Positions 1 to 13,400 of a stretch of DNA of 64,000 bases are shown piece after piece (the stretch's first letter is position 1; each line of letters starts with the position of its first letter). The notes below the pieces were generated by a model. The model worked only from the letters and a program-made list of their open reading frames with translations. It searched no databases and was not told the origin of the DNA. The position numbers and the translations under genes were made by a program. This stretch comes from Odiellus spinosus. Taxonomy: Eukaryota; Arthropoda; Arachnida; Opiliones; Phalangiidae. The stretch lies in the NCBI GenBank assembly GCA_963920705.1, contig OY987230.1, forward strand, positions 16,269,320-16,333,319, in the 5' to 3' direction.

Positions 1-1009
1 CGCGCGAAAGCCATAATATCACGCGCGAGAATATGTGTAGGCTAAAGTTGTAGACAACATAGTTTAGTTTCTCCATAGGGTAATTCAAATGTTACCTATT
101 TGTTGGATCAATAGTTGAATAATATTCTCATCAGTTTTTCCTACTCAGGACTATAAAAGGTATTCCTGCGCGGTAGCCTTCTACTCGCTAAGAATTCAAA
201 TTAATTTTGACTATAATATATCACGGCTCAATGCATCTAGCAGACGATTTTTCAAAAGGCTTTCGGACAAAAAAGAGATAATCATTCACGTTAACAAGAC
301 AGTTGTATAATCGCATAATTTATCAATGTCCACAATTCTAACAATTCCAATGGTTATTTAGAATTTTTAAATTCTTCGCTACATGGGAATAAATAAGATG
401 AATTCGAGAAAGTTGGGTGTTCAGATCAATAAAATAGTCTTTTCTCTCGTTGTCGTCGCGACGCCTACTCGCGAGCGAACGCGACTTCCGGTGGGTACAA
501 AGACTCTTCTATTCAAGGAATGAAATTCACCGGAAGTTCAATTATTTCTTTAAAAATACCAACACAATCTCATTCAAACTGATTTCAAAATAAAGTTCGC
601 CTTTTTTTAAAATGTTACATTATTAGTAATGGAAAAGCAAGTCTGAACTTTATATATATACGACTTTCTCAAAGGTTAACTGGTCAATAACTTAAAATAA
701 TTAGTTAAAGTAGATAGAGTTAATAAAGTGAAAATTAGTTGAGCAAAGATTATAATTAAGAAACGTCGTTCAGCCAAAATAGTTTTTTACAAGCAAAATT
801 AGTTGAGCAAAGATATTATCTAAAAGCGGAAGAAAATATTTTCTTCTGATAAAAGCGAGAAAGCCTAAATAATTAGGCTTAGCATTTTCAATGTACCGTT
901 TTATATACCGAAAAATTTATCCAATTATATTTACCTTTAATATAATTAAACACCACTTTTACGAGTTAAGGTCACGTGATGACTTCGGGTCGTTTCACCA
1001 GGAACGAAA
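1..1009. other. 3' flank of the VP/OT receptor gene
   Basis: AT-rich sequence downstream of the receptor stop codon. A variant poly(A) signal, ATTAAA on the minus strand (936-941), lies about 70 bp past the stop. A direct repeat, AAAATTAGTTGAGCAAAGAT, occurs twice near 730-815. I see no gene here. Confidence 0.4.
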
Positions 1010-1416
1010 TCACGCGTTGGTTTCGTCACTAACGTCATTTTCAGACACAAATGATGAATCTTTGTCACCAGAAACTTCGTTCATTGGGATTAAAGTGTTA
1101 TTTGTCGCGTCACTGGAGTCCGAAGTCGCGTTCCTATTGGCTGATTTAGCTCTTAAGTGGCTCAAGGAGGGTGTGGAACGGGGTCCGGGTATAGAAACGG
1201 CGTAGCGATTGTCGTTGACCGCGTGGCTTTGAACCGATTGGAATTCCGTGTGAGTGGACAAAACGGTGTCGTTTTTGTTCCCCTTGGCCGAACTACGACG
1301 ACAGCGGCAAAAATTTTTTAGCGCCGTCATCAGATTAGGATTGAAACACAGATAGATCCATGGGTTGACGCAGCTATTCAGACTCGAAAGCAGCATAAGA
1401 ATGGTTATAACTGGAC
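1010..1416 (-). CDS. VP/OT receptor exon 5 (TM7 and C-terminal tail)
   Basis: Acceptor AATATTTCAG at 1417-1418; the first two bases complete the Gly codon left by exon 4 and give WSG-PVITILMLLSSLNSC. Encodes TM7 with NPWIY and a Ser/Thr-rich tail ending SDETNA and a stop. It lies about 20.3 kb from exon 4; phase and the continuous ECL3/TM7 sequence support the join. Confidence 0.9.
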
Positions 1417-4400
1417 CTGAAATATTGAGAAAAAAAAAACGTGTCTAAATATTTAATGAGATATAGCTGATTTGTACGAATATATCTCTATATATCTATC
1501 TATATATATCAATCTCTATATCTCTATATGTCTATCTCTATATATCAATCTCTATATCTCTATATATCTATCTCTATATATCAATCTCTATATCTATCTC
1601 TATATCTCTACATATCTATCTCTATATATCAATCTCTATATCTCTACATGTCTATCTCTATATATCAATCTCTATATCTCTATATATCTATCTCTATATC
1701 TCTATATATCTATCTCTATATCTCTATATATCTATCTCTATATCTCTATATATCTATCTCTATATCTCTATATATCTATCTCTATATCTCTATCTCTATA
1801 TCTCTATATATCTATCTCTATATCTCTATATATCTATTTCTATATCTCTATATAGCTATATATCTATCTCTATATCTCTATATATCTATTTCTATATCTC
1901 TATATAGCTATATATCTATCTCTATATAGCTATATATCTATCTCTATATATCTACCTCTATATCTCTATATATCTACCTCTATATCTCTATATATCTATC
2001 TATAATTATATTTATATTTCTGTTCAAAGGAAGTAGAAGAAATGTGAAAGCTTTGATACATCATTTTAAACCATTCCTATTAGTCGAGGAGACAATAGGG
2101 TGAACCGTCGGATTCGGTATGACTAAGGTTTTTTGATTGATTCCGGTATTTTAGAGGGTGCTGATCACGAATCTGCCGGGTGCCAGAGCGAGAAAGTTGA
2201 GCATTTTAAGTTATGACGTCATCAAGATGACCACTGGTCACCTAACACCAAACGAGTCATATCTCCTTAAATAATGGTCATATAATAACGAGCAGTATAT
2301 CATTTAATAGATAATGAGGCGAGGAACAATATAAAATTATAAGATTTTCCAGGTCTGCCGCCAGGGGGCGCTGTTACGAGTGTAAACTTACCCTTCGGTT
2401 ATTTTTACACACAAAGGATTGTAATACCTCATTTAAAAGCATTTAATTTGCTGATTATAAATATAAACTTGTGTAAGGTTGCAACAGTAGATGTCACTAT
2501 CATAGCGTGGAAACACCCGCCGATGACTCATGAGTCATCGACGCGTGTTCCTCGCTATATTCCGAAGACTCACATTCCGAAGTGGCTTGGCTCAAACGCG
2601 TTTTTATTGTCTGTGGATTTTACGAGTTTTTTGTTCGAAACTGTTACGGACTTCGCTTCTACGTTATGTGGCTACGTGAAAAGTAGTCACGAAACTTTTG
2701 TTATTTTCGATAAATATCAGAAACAGTCGATTAAATCTCATGAAAGAAGTCGACGCTCTGGAAATGTGTCTATAAAGCAAGTAATTTTGACAAAGGAGAC
2801 AGTTCTTCCACCCATAGATATGATAATGAAAAGTGATGATAATAAACGTGAACTAATCAAAGCTCTCTGCAGTTCTAACTTAGAAACTAATCTCCATCTT
2901 ATTGGGGAGGAGAAATGTTTGTTTCAACACGAAGAGGCTGACGTGACAATTATTAGCTATCTCCTTAAACTCCATTCCGAAGGAAGAACTCATATTCGAG
3001 TAACAGCCGACGATACAGATATTTTTCTCCTTCTAATCTACTTTGTTTGGAAATACAAAATAAGTTCAACAGTTTCAATGAAGAAGTTTGATGGAAGAAT
3101 AATTGATATAAATAAAACAGCTTCAAATCTAGGAGCTAGGAGATAGAGCTGGGTCGATTTTGCCTTTTCATGCCTTGACTGGATGTGATTCTGTTTCTTA
3201 TCCTTTCGGAAAAGGCAAAGTCAGTGCCTTAAAATCGTTTTTAAAAACCAACATTGATCTCTCCTCTATGTGTGACCACGAAGCCCTAGGAGAAACTTAC
3301 ATGAAAGCGGGGACATCTTTCATGATTAGTTTATACGGAGGTAACAAAGATAATCATGACTTGAGCACATTAAGGTATGAAATTTTTAGCCGAAGGAAGG
3401 ACCCACCAAAGATTAAATCTCTTCCACCAACCAATGAAGCTGCTATTCAACATATTAAGCGTGCTCGACTTCAAGTAATGATTTTGTGTGCCGCTGACAA
3501 GCTTGGACCTCCAAAATTGGAAATTAGAAATTTCGGGTGGCAGTTAGATCAGGAAGTACCTGTGCCGAGTTTTGGAACATCTGCTATAGCCCCTGAAGGA
3601 TTACTAAAAGTTGTTGCTTGCTCTTGCCAATCTAAAAACGCGTGTGAAGGAAAACGATGCACCTGTAAATCATCAGGGTTATCGTGTACTTCTTACTGCA
3701 AATGTGAAGGCGGTGATAACTGCAAAAATCCCAACTCCATCAAAATCCCTATTTTAGAATCTGAAGACGATGAAGGTGATGACGAATAAATATTTTTTCA
3801 ATTCATTTCTATTAACTGAAGTACTTTTTTCTTATTGCGAGTGCATATGTCTTTGAAAAGCTTCTAAATTCATGCTCAAAGCAGCTCAATGCCCATGTTC
3901 ATTCTTGAGATTCAAGCTAGCTCGCTCATAGAAATCTAATGGCGCACAAGCTTGAATCACACAAAAAAGTCATCTTTGGGCATCTATAATCAATAGTTAA
4001 TTTAAAACATTTTAATTATTTCTAAACAGTAAAAGATATGCTTCTAAATTAGGTATAACAAGCCAATATGTGGGTAAAAATAACAGAAAGGTAAGTTTAC
4101 ACTCGTAACAGCGCCCCCTGACGGCAGACATGGAAAATCTTATAATTTTATATTGTTCCTCGCCTCATTATCTATTAAATGATATACTGCTCGTTATTAT
4201 ATGACCATTATTTAAGGAGATAAGACTCGTTTGGTGTTAGGTGACCAGTGGTCATCTTGATGACGTCATAACTTAAAATGCTCAACTTTCTCGCTCTGGC
4301 ACCCGGCAGATTCGTGATCAGCACCCTTGAAAATACCGGAATCAATCAAAAAACTTTAGTCATACCGAATCCGACGGTTCACCCCAAAATAGGGCTTTGT

Positions 4401-7400
4401 CTCCTCGACTATATAAAAGCTTTGACCCTTTGATTTTACTACTCTAAAGTAGCAAAAAAAAAATTAAAATTTGTAGATGTGAATGTAGTTTATATCTTGA
4501 CACATTTTGTAGGTTAGTAAAGTTTTTTTTTTATATTTTATAGTTAACTCTTTTCACTTTAAGAGATGGCCAAAATGTAAATTTTCCTTCGGTTAAATAA
4601 AACATTATTTTAAAACTTTAAAAAAATAAAAAAAATATAATCTTTATTCAAACTTTATGTGGTTTAGGAAGAATAAATCTTTATTTCTTTTGTTTATAAA
4701 CCATAAAACAACGTGAGCCTTTCTCGCAGCAAAACCGGCTTTTTAAACAAATGAACTTGCAGATTTAAACCTAGATGCAGACCAGTGGATTAATACGCCT
4801 TTCTCTTTGTATTAAATCATCCAATGAATAGTGGCAATATATATTAAGGCGGGATGAAAGAAGATACGCCAACATAAGTACCACTATCTCGCTAGGTTTC
4901 ATTCCATTGCTTCTAAATAAATGGCTAGAATACAAGCCGATGAAACAGCGACAAGGCGTATCTTCTTGGATGTTTGAACGTCAACGCCAAGATACTATTC
5001 GCGTTCTCTTTAATAAAGTGATTCAAATAGCGTTGCCAAAGGCAAAACCTCAACGTACACGTTCAAACAACCAGACATAATTCTTTAAAAAGCTTTCCCT
5101 TTAGAATATCCCGCGCGAAGATGCCATAACCCCTTAGTGCTTTTGACAGGAGATTCAAAAGAGCTTTTGTTGGGTTTTATGTTCCTTTGTTTCGTGGCTC
5201 ATGCACGTTAATGTATACACTTTTACGACCTTAAAAGGATCCATTATTAGCGTACATATAACACGTTTATGACGGAAATATTAAGACTCTTCTAAGAATA
5301 AAATTCTTCTAGATCTTTTTTTCGGTTATTTTTTTATTCGTTAAGACTTTATTTCCATTCTAGACTAATTCTTACGCAAACACGGTCCTAAAGGGGGATT
5401 TATTCTTAGTATAGGGGATGGATACTAGAGGATATATACGCAATCCCTTGAAATCTCGAGGCTTTGCAGTTTGCAATTGCAAGAGAGCCCCCAAAACGTA
5501 GAGGGAGCGTGAAATTGTCTGTTGAATCCATTTTAATTATATTTAATTAGTAATAATTTATCGAATGACTATTTGTTAATTCACCGTAATTAATACTGAC
5601 GAATTAAAGTAAACCAGCAAGCTGACTCGATTCGGGCCTTGTGCAATTGATCTCGCGCCAATTTCGCGATAGACTAAAATTCCCGAGGCTGATTTTATAT
5701 AAGTGTGAGGTGACGTCGGTTTTACTTTTCATTTAAATATGATCCCTAAGCCTAAATACGCCTATTGGCAAAGCGCGAAAGGAAGACAAATCGTGCTTCA
5801 TCAAAAAAGGAATTAGGTTAACTAGCACAGTTTAAAATCAAAGGAATAAAGTATTAAGTTTAAGTTTTGACACCACCTTATCAATCTAAATCGATCGAAG
5901 GAAATGGGTATGTCTCTCTTAAATTGAATGTACACTACAGTTCAGCTTCGACAGTACATTGGACGAGAAAATAGATCAAATATTTTGTACACCCTAGTTC
6001 TCAAGTGTCTACCCCTTCAGTATTCCTTTATAACAAGTCATTTTTGGTAGATTTTCTCGCGGTGGCGCAGCCGTGGCGGAAAAGGTGCCAATCAAAGTCG
6101 TATTAGTAAAGCTCCCTGATTCGGCTTCACTTATATCGTAAACAATTCTCGTTTGTCAGTGAAGCTTAAACCGATGGAAAACTTAGGAGTAGGGTCACGT
6201 CTGGTATACGGAACAGTATAAAAAAGCTAATAGAATGTGAGATTTTCTAGATGACAAGACAAAGATCCGAATAAGTTACGTTGAGGTAATGGTAGAAAGA
6301 AAACATCTATATACCATTGGTATTTCAATATATAACTTAAGAAGTTTGAGCGTAAAGAGAGGCAAGGGGTCATGTAACCTCTTTACCGGAAGAACGCTTT
6401 CAAGCTGGGCTGCGCATAACGTACATTTGACTACTAAAAACATTGCACTGACTATACAATAGGCTTACTATGTTAACTAGTGCAATGCGAGTAATTCAGC
6501 CCAAACCTTTTCACAAATGCTCGAGGTATAGAGGTTCACTATCACTACTCACGCGGACTACTAACAAATTTTGTTTATTTACATCCCAGCTTACAAGGGT
6601 AAATAATGTCACTACCTCACTAAAGGGAAGACACAGTGGTGAGATATAGAAGCCTTTGACGTTTCAAAGCTTGCCTTGCCATCTCCCCAGTTAACTATAG
6701 TTAGGTTTACCCGCCTTTTGAAGAGGTCTGGATTCATAACGATACCTAAAAAGTGATTAAAAGAATGTCTAAAGTGTTCAAGCAAAAATTCGCGCAAAAA
6801 CCATAAGCCATGACGAAATCACCGTCATCTATAAATGGCCCCTTAAATTTTTTATGGGATTTTTCTTTTTTTTCATCATATTTGTAGTCATGGTATCATA
6901 TCGCCTTGCGGGGGGATTATGAAAAAGAAACGAAAACTTAGTTTCTCATAAAAACACTTAATAGTTTTCGTAACTTTTCCCGAACTCGCGATAAAAACTT
7001 TCTGTAGTTAATGACTAATCATAGAGTTTAACAGCGGGATCAAGACTAGATTTCTATATAAAAACAAGAATAAAAAGTCGTAAATACTGAAAAAACCAAA
7101 TTAAAATATAATTCTTCTTTGAAATTTTAAACCAAGTTTTAAAGGTAAACATTATTTTGCAATTATAATTATTGTTTAGGCTTAGGGATTTAGTATCAAC
7201 TCAAAGTTAATTTTGTAAAAAACTGGACCAAAGTAAGAGAAATATAAGTAATTATAAATTACATATGTTACCTACGTCATTTTTAAAGGGTAAGAGCTAA
7301 TATCTGTATAAAATTTTAATTGTTTTTTAACGATCTTTCTTAGTCTTCATGAGAAAAATCGGTTACATTTTAAAAACGTTTTGAGTTATATATAAACTAA

Positions 7401-10400
7401 TTAGCTTTAGATTGAATATCCAATTTGGCAGAGACAACCTTTCTCCCTCTCTCATTGGTCGAGGAAGGAGAGGCTAAAATTAATAGTTTGAATCATTTTT
7501 CAATCAAATTTCCCTATAAAATTGAATTAATATGACACATATTTAATTAAGGGTATAGCAAAAATCTTTCCATTACACCATTATCCTATTATAAACCACA
7601 GAAATTCATTAACGTCAGCAATTTTCCTCTGGCGACAGGCAATAAAACCAAATTGAGATATATAGAAAAGCAATCACGTTTTAATCCCACTCGTTTCCCA
7701 ATAAAATCAGAGAAACGCAGACTTATTCTTAATTTGAAAGTTTCGAGAACGCTGGCGCAATCTAACTAATGATTAAAAGGATGAAAAGAAATGAGGAGTT
7801 TTCCCATATCGGTCATTTCAACGAAATTAATCCGAACAAGTAAAGCAGTAGTAGTTTCATCTATTTTCTTAAGCTATACCAACATTTAATAATTTCTTAA
7901 AGATATACTTAAACGTTTCAAAATGTATTTTATATTTTAAGTCCTAATTACGCTTAGAATTGATTTGGAGAAGTGATTTGGTCGGTGGCTCATGTTAATT
8001 TTATTAATTAAAATTAATCTAGGGAATGTCTTATTTCTAAAGGTGCTATCGTTTTATGCCTTATAGTGATAGCAGAGAGAAGTTACGGCCATTTTAAGGA
8101 AGGGGTCATTTTGGGATTTTTGCTCGATTTCTATCAGTGGCGGAATAATCTTTAACGAGTGGCTCATGTCAATTTTATTATATTAAATTAATCTAGGGAA
8201 TGTCTTATTTCTAAAGGTGCTATCGTTTTATGCCTTATAGTGATAGCAGAGAAAAGTTACGGCCATTTTAAGCTAGGGGTAATTTTCGGATTTTTACTCG
8301 ATTTCTATCAGTTGCGGAATAATCTTTAATGAGTGGCTCATGTCAATTTTATTATTTTAAGTTAATCTAGATCTAGGGAATGTCTTCTTTCTAAAGGTGC
8401 TATCGTTTTATGCCTTGGTGACAGCAGAGAAAAGTTACGGCCATTTTAAGATAGGGGTAATTTTTGGATTTTTGTTCGATTTCTATCAGTGGCGGAATAA
8501 TCTTTAATTAATGGCTCGTGTCAATTTTATTATTTTAAATTAATCTAGGGAATGTCTTCTTGGCATAGTGGTAAAAGTTCAGAGTGAAAATAAAAATCCA
8601 ATATCCAAAAGAGAATTGCATAATATATCAAAAAACTAAGTAATATATGATCTTCATGAATGGCATGGGAAATTTGATAACCAGTTGGGAAAAATCTTTC
8701 ATTTGTTCGGATTTTTATCATCTTTTTCCATTCTTGACTATTATATTTCGTGTTCCTCGATTAGAAATGATTATAGAGAAAAGCAGAGTAAAGATAAAAT
8801 GCGTATGACATCATTACATATACTTCTTTCTCCTTGCTTTTCAATCTATTGTTTCTAAACCATGCAGCGGACAAACTTCATAGTAGTAATTTAAGACGTC
8901 TTTTTTCCTTTTGTCAAGTATCTTATATACTGTACCACAATTACACAAAGTACCAATGTCATGGAAGTAGTTTTATACATAAAGTAAGAACCGGACAACT
9001 GAGTTTTCACTACGTTCTATATTTGAGCCCTTTAAATAACTCGAGAGTCAATAAGATAAATCATCGCAGAGTTTAACGGGTTATTTAAATTTAAATGTAC
9101 CGCGATTTCCGGCCGGTTCTGAGCTATTCAAATGAGTTTAATTCCCTGCCGTTTCTAAACTTTCTATTACGTTTAAGTTCTTCAACATAATTTAAATTAT
9201 TTCTGGATTCAATCAGAGCTAGGTTTCTTATCTAGGAATATATGATACAACTTATTTTCGTTGCTTTTATTTTCCACGAAATTAGAGGCGACTATAGTTT
9301 CAGGTACTGGAAAAACAATTGATAATAAATTTCAAGCGTAGAATATTAATGAGAGTTTCAAAAAAGAAAGTTTTTAATTAAATTAAGTTTTAATGATAAA
9401 ATTTAAGGAGTGAATATCTTAAAGTATATTAAACACTTTCAGAGTTTGACTAAGAGCATGTAAGAAGTTTTACCGGAGCTAGATGATCTTAGCTTAAACC
9501 CTGTAAGAATGAAGATATTGAACTTTTGTCTGTATACAGTCTATCCAGACAATGTCTAATATTATCGTTAAAGTCTGATGGGGCCCTCTGGATTTAGATT
9601 TTAGTTATTATACTTAGGCCTGAAAACTGGGATATAATTAAGCCCTTGTTGCCCACCTCAAATTAAGTTTAGCTACTGTCAGTTTACTGTAGCAATTTTA
9701 CTTTATATCCCGAAACATTGGCTTTTCCCTCGGGCTTGTCTACGATTTTCGGCCCTGTCCAACTTCGTACATTTCTAAAAGGAGCTTATAATTTCATATT
9801 TTCTGACATTTAAACTACGTTACTATCTTAAACATCATATTATTATACTTCGCAGCCTGGGAACCATCTACACCAGCCTAATGTCGGCCACTCTAATTAA
9901 GAATCCCTAATTCTCATCGAAAATAAAGTCCCAACATATAATAGGCGGGTTAGGAGGTTGACATCATCTAGAACTATTAACAAGCATGGGCCTTTACCTT
10001 AATAGACAAAAATGAATAAAAAAATCTGGTGTACTGAAGGGTCCTCTACGAGCAAACAGTGACGGCAAAAGTAGGGACAAACAAGATCTCGTGCTCGTCT
10101 GTTATGGATAATAGCAGAGGTATATAATAACCCCCTTCGGGGGGAAGTATGAAAGCCCCTATACTACCAATGCTAAAAATCACGAACAACAAGAGCCCGC
10201 TGCTGATTATCTAGGCCACTAGCTCGCGCTGGACTTCTCAATGTCGCTACTCTAGTAAATGGTCTTTGTATAAACAAGACGGCTCGATTTGTGTTTAGAA
10301 CTTCCTGTCCCAGGAGCCAGGCTGTCTGTTAAATTGGAGTCGAAGGTTGACTTCAGCTCGCAAGTTCCGGAAGTGTGCGTAGGGAAAATTTAGTGAGGTT

Positions 10401-13400
10401 CAAAATGGTGTAACTATTTTTTGGGAGTAAAGCGGTGTGTCGATCCGCCGCGATTTACGCCGGGCACTTGTTGTTCGTCGATTTTGCCTACCTTTCATAC
10501 TTCCCCCCGAAGGGGGTTATTATATACCTCTGATAATAGTCAGTCTCGCCCACGTGGTTTTGTTGGTTACTACTTTTTCCAGCACTGTTTGCCATTAGAG
10601 GACGCCTTAAGAACGTCAGATGTTGTTAATCATCTTCGAGCCAAAAATTAAACAGCTAAAGTTTAGAAATTAATTTAAATGCCAAAAACGTGTCTAAAAA
10701 TTGTGAAAAAATTCTCGAATACGTTTTATGGCATGGTGATTCCGTAAATAAATTCGAAAGCTGTTCTACTTTAGCTCCAAGTTTCCCTTTAATAGCGTTA
10801 ATCCTAAACATCATTTATCTAAGACCCCGGGTCTTTCAATTTAAGTTATATACCAAATTAACTAATATTTAAAAGTAAGTTTATAGACAAACTTAATAAA
10901 CTTACGCTATCATAGGTGGTCCTAAAACTAATTATACTACGTATACGGAATTGTAAATGTTTTAGGCGATTAGCCTCTAACTCTTAATTTATAGCCACGC
11001 GAGCAAAATCCCAAATGAAGGTCGTGTTTACGTACGATCAACATAAGTTTACAAAACTACCGAAAGCGAAAGGGTTCTAATATTCAACGTCGAGCCTCGT
11101 ATGGGATGAAAGTAGTTGGACAAATATCTTTTCAACTGTCAAACAAATTAAGATAAATAAGAAAAGCCGATCCCTGCCTGTTTGCCCGAAGTTCAACAAA
11201 CCGTAACCGAATTATGAAAGTAATAAAGCCACGTGGAATAAGATAATAATTAAGTGAAACGCGAAAGCTGAGGCCTAGTTATAGCCGCGAAACAATAAAT
11301 TGAACGTCACGCGAAAGAGAACCAATTCAACCAAAAATAACACCGTAGTTATTTTTCTCAGTAACCCCGCCTTTTTCTTTCACTAGATACGATTGATGGA
11401 ACAATTCGATATGTATAAAAACATTCTTCACTTTTAATTACGTTACGAGCGAAGCGAAAAGCGAATGAGGAGTTTCTTAGTTAGGGATCGAGTCGAATCA
11501 TAGACCGATAAGAGAAGACACGCAATGTTTTCACTCGAAATTAGAAAGGATAGTGGTTGAAATTCGGACAAAGATTCCGCGCATACAAAGCGCTGTTTAA
11601 TATTCTTGTGTGGATAGTGATCTAATCTTGCAATTACTTATCATACCCTTTTCGTAACAGTTTCAAAACATTCCACAGACAATTTCGCACTAAATTCCTT
11701 GAATGTTTCTTTATAATTTCCCTGACAAATTCTTAACATTTCCACTCTATACTTGTGTTCGCGAGTTTATGACCTTGACCACCTTTTCACTAAGAGATTT
11801 GACCCAATGTCATGTCTAATTACTCAGAATAAGAGAATAAAGGGAATATTTCGACAACTATTTCCAGTTTTAAATAATTTATGTTACAATTAAATTGTAA
11901 ACCATTGGGCTATATTTCAAATTCTCGGGCTTTTCGGCGACCTTATCCGCCCTTTTCAATTTCCCTAACTTCTTCAGGTCATGTACCAACCCTGTCCGGT
12001 TGATTAGTTTTTCTAAGGTCAGATTTTCATTTACGACGCAGTCCCTACAGCGACTAGCGTGCCATATAAGTCTGCTAAGACTTGGCCATAAAAAAAGTGT
12101 TATTTCTTATTGTATTAATTGAGTTAGAAAGAAAATAGGTTGAATAGAATGAAAGAGGAAACTCAGAGGGTACCATCGATTGATTATTATCATCCTAGCT
12201 TCAAAGGGGGGATGACACGAAATGTGCTAATGTTGACTTTCGTCAGGAAGTCATTACATAAATATAAACGGAATGATCAACATATTTCCTTTAATGTATC
12301 CCGACTCATAGACAAGGGAAGAACCCACCCTGTAACACCTCAATGTCTTTCAAAACTTTATAGACTTTCTATTGGCTCTCTTGAATTTGATTTAATGACG
12401 TTGTTGACTGCGGAAGGGAAATAAACTAGGCCTAGCTCAGAACTGCCAGACAAGCGTCGCTCTTTCATAGAAGATATACATGCGTAAGGACCACTTTCAA
12501 ACCTTAAATATTACGCTTATTCAACTTAAAAAACTGTGTTACAGTTTACCCTCCCTTTAAAGAATAATTCAGAAACAAAACCAAAAGTTTACATATACAT
12601 TTTTTTCTTTTCTGTCATTTGTCTTCATCTCCCTAGAGATTTTTTTTAATCATGTTTGGTGAAATTCACAAGATTAAAACCCCCATCTGCGCCGATATGC
12701 AAATAATGGCTTTCTTTTTAAATGAAAAATAAAAATAAAACCAGAAACCCGGTACTAGAATTGATTGCGTGAACAGTCGGGAAATGAAGTATAAAAAAAT
12801 TTGATGAGTTTATTACGTTTCGACTGTACGGTATTTGTATAATTTAAATGTCAAGTTTAAGGCTATACTAAATCGATTTTTTTTTTAAATAAGCTATCAA
12901 ATTATTGAGTCTAATTTCTCTTCTGTTTTCGACAGATGAAATAATCAAAAATGTGCTTCGTATTGAGTAAATATATGCAAAAAAATAAAGTCAGTTACAT
13001 ATTCATCACGAATTTAGAATGAACAAACAATAGAGCTAATCAAAGAGGTTTAAAAAGTTGAGTAGCGTGAGGAAGTTACGGACTTGCGTTCAACTAAATA
13101 CGTCAAAGAGAAATTCAATAGGGACTGTTTTATCTTTGTTTTAAAGAGATGATGTCACTAATGTTTTCTATTTTAGACTTTTCATCTTGTTGAATTTCTA
13201 ACTCTTCAAAATTCTTATTTCTGACTAAAAAAACTCCTACACAAGGAACTTTTTTCATGACATGCTTGACCATTTGAGTTTCCAATGACAGGGCAAAGTG
13301 ACTCAGATTTGAATAATTACATTAATATGTCACTAAAGCCGCCAAACACGAATAAATATTGAAAATTTAGCCTTGTGAACGATTTAAAACGTTAAACTTT

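Larger units (their letters stand above)
2083..4409 (+). mobile_element. 2.3-kb TIR DNA element encoding a PIN-like/CXC protein
   Basis: Two long inverted repeats, about 2083-2411 and 4071-4409, bound a 2.3-kb unit. The ends read GTCGAGGAGACAA inward and are flanked by TA on both sides (2081-2082, 4410-4411), which fits a 2-bp TA target duplication. The arms differ at few positions, plus a 14-bp indel near the right end, so the insertion looks fairly young. The interior codes on the plus strand for a PIN/XPG-like plus CXC protein. No DDE transposase, reverse transcriptase or capsid-type reading frame is visible. The superfamily cannot be named from sequence alone. Confidence 0.8.

Noticed and set aside
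1472-1929. Long plus-strand open frames of Tyr/Ile/Ser/Leu
   Set aside because: They are direct translations of the TATATCTC microsatellite.
2083-4409. Classification of the TIR element as Tc1/mariner because of TA flanks
   Set aside because: No DDE/D transposase signature is present and the 330-bp arms are long for that group; TA alone is too weak.
10421-10651. 76-codon plus-strand frame
   Set aside because: Overlaps the inverted-repeat element at 10039-10605 and has no family features.
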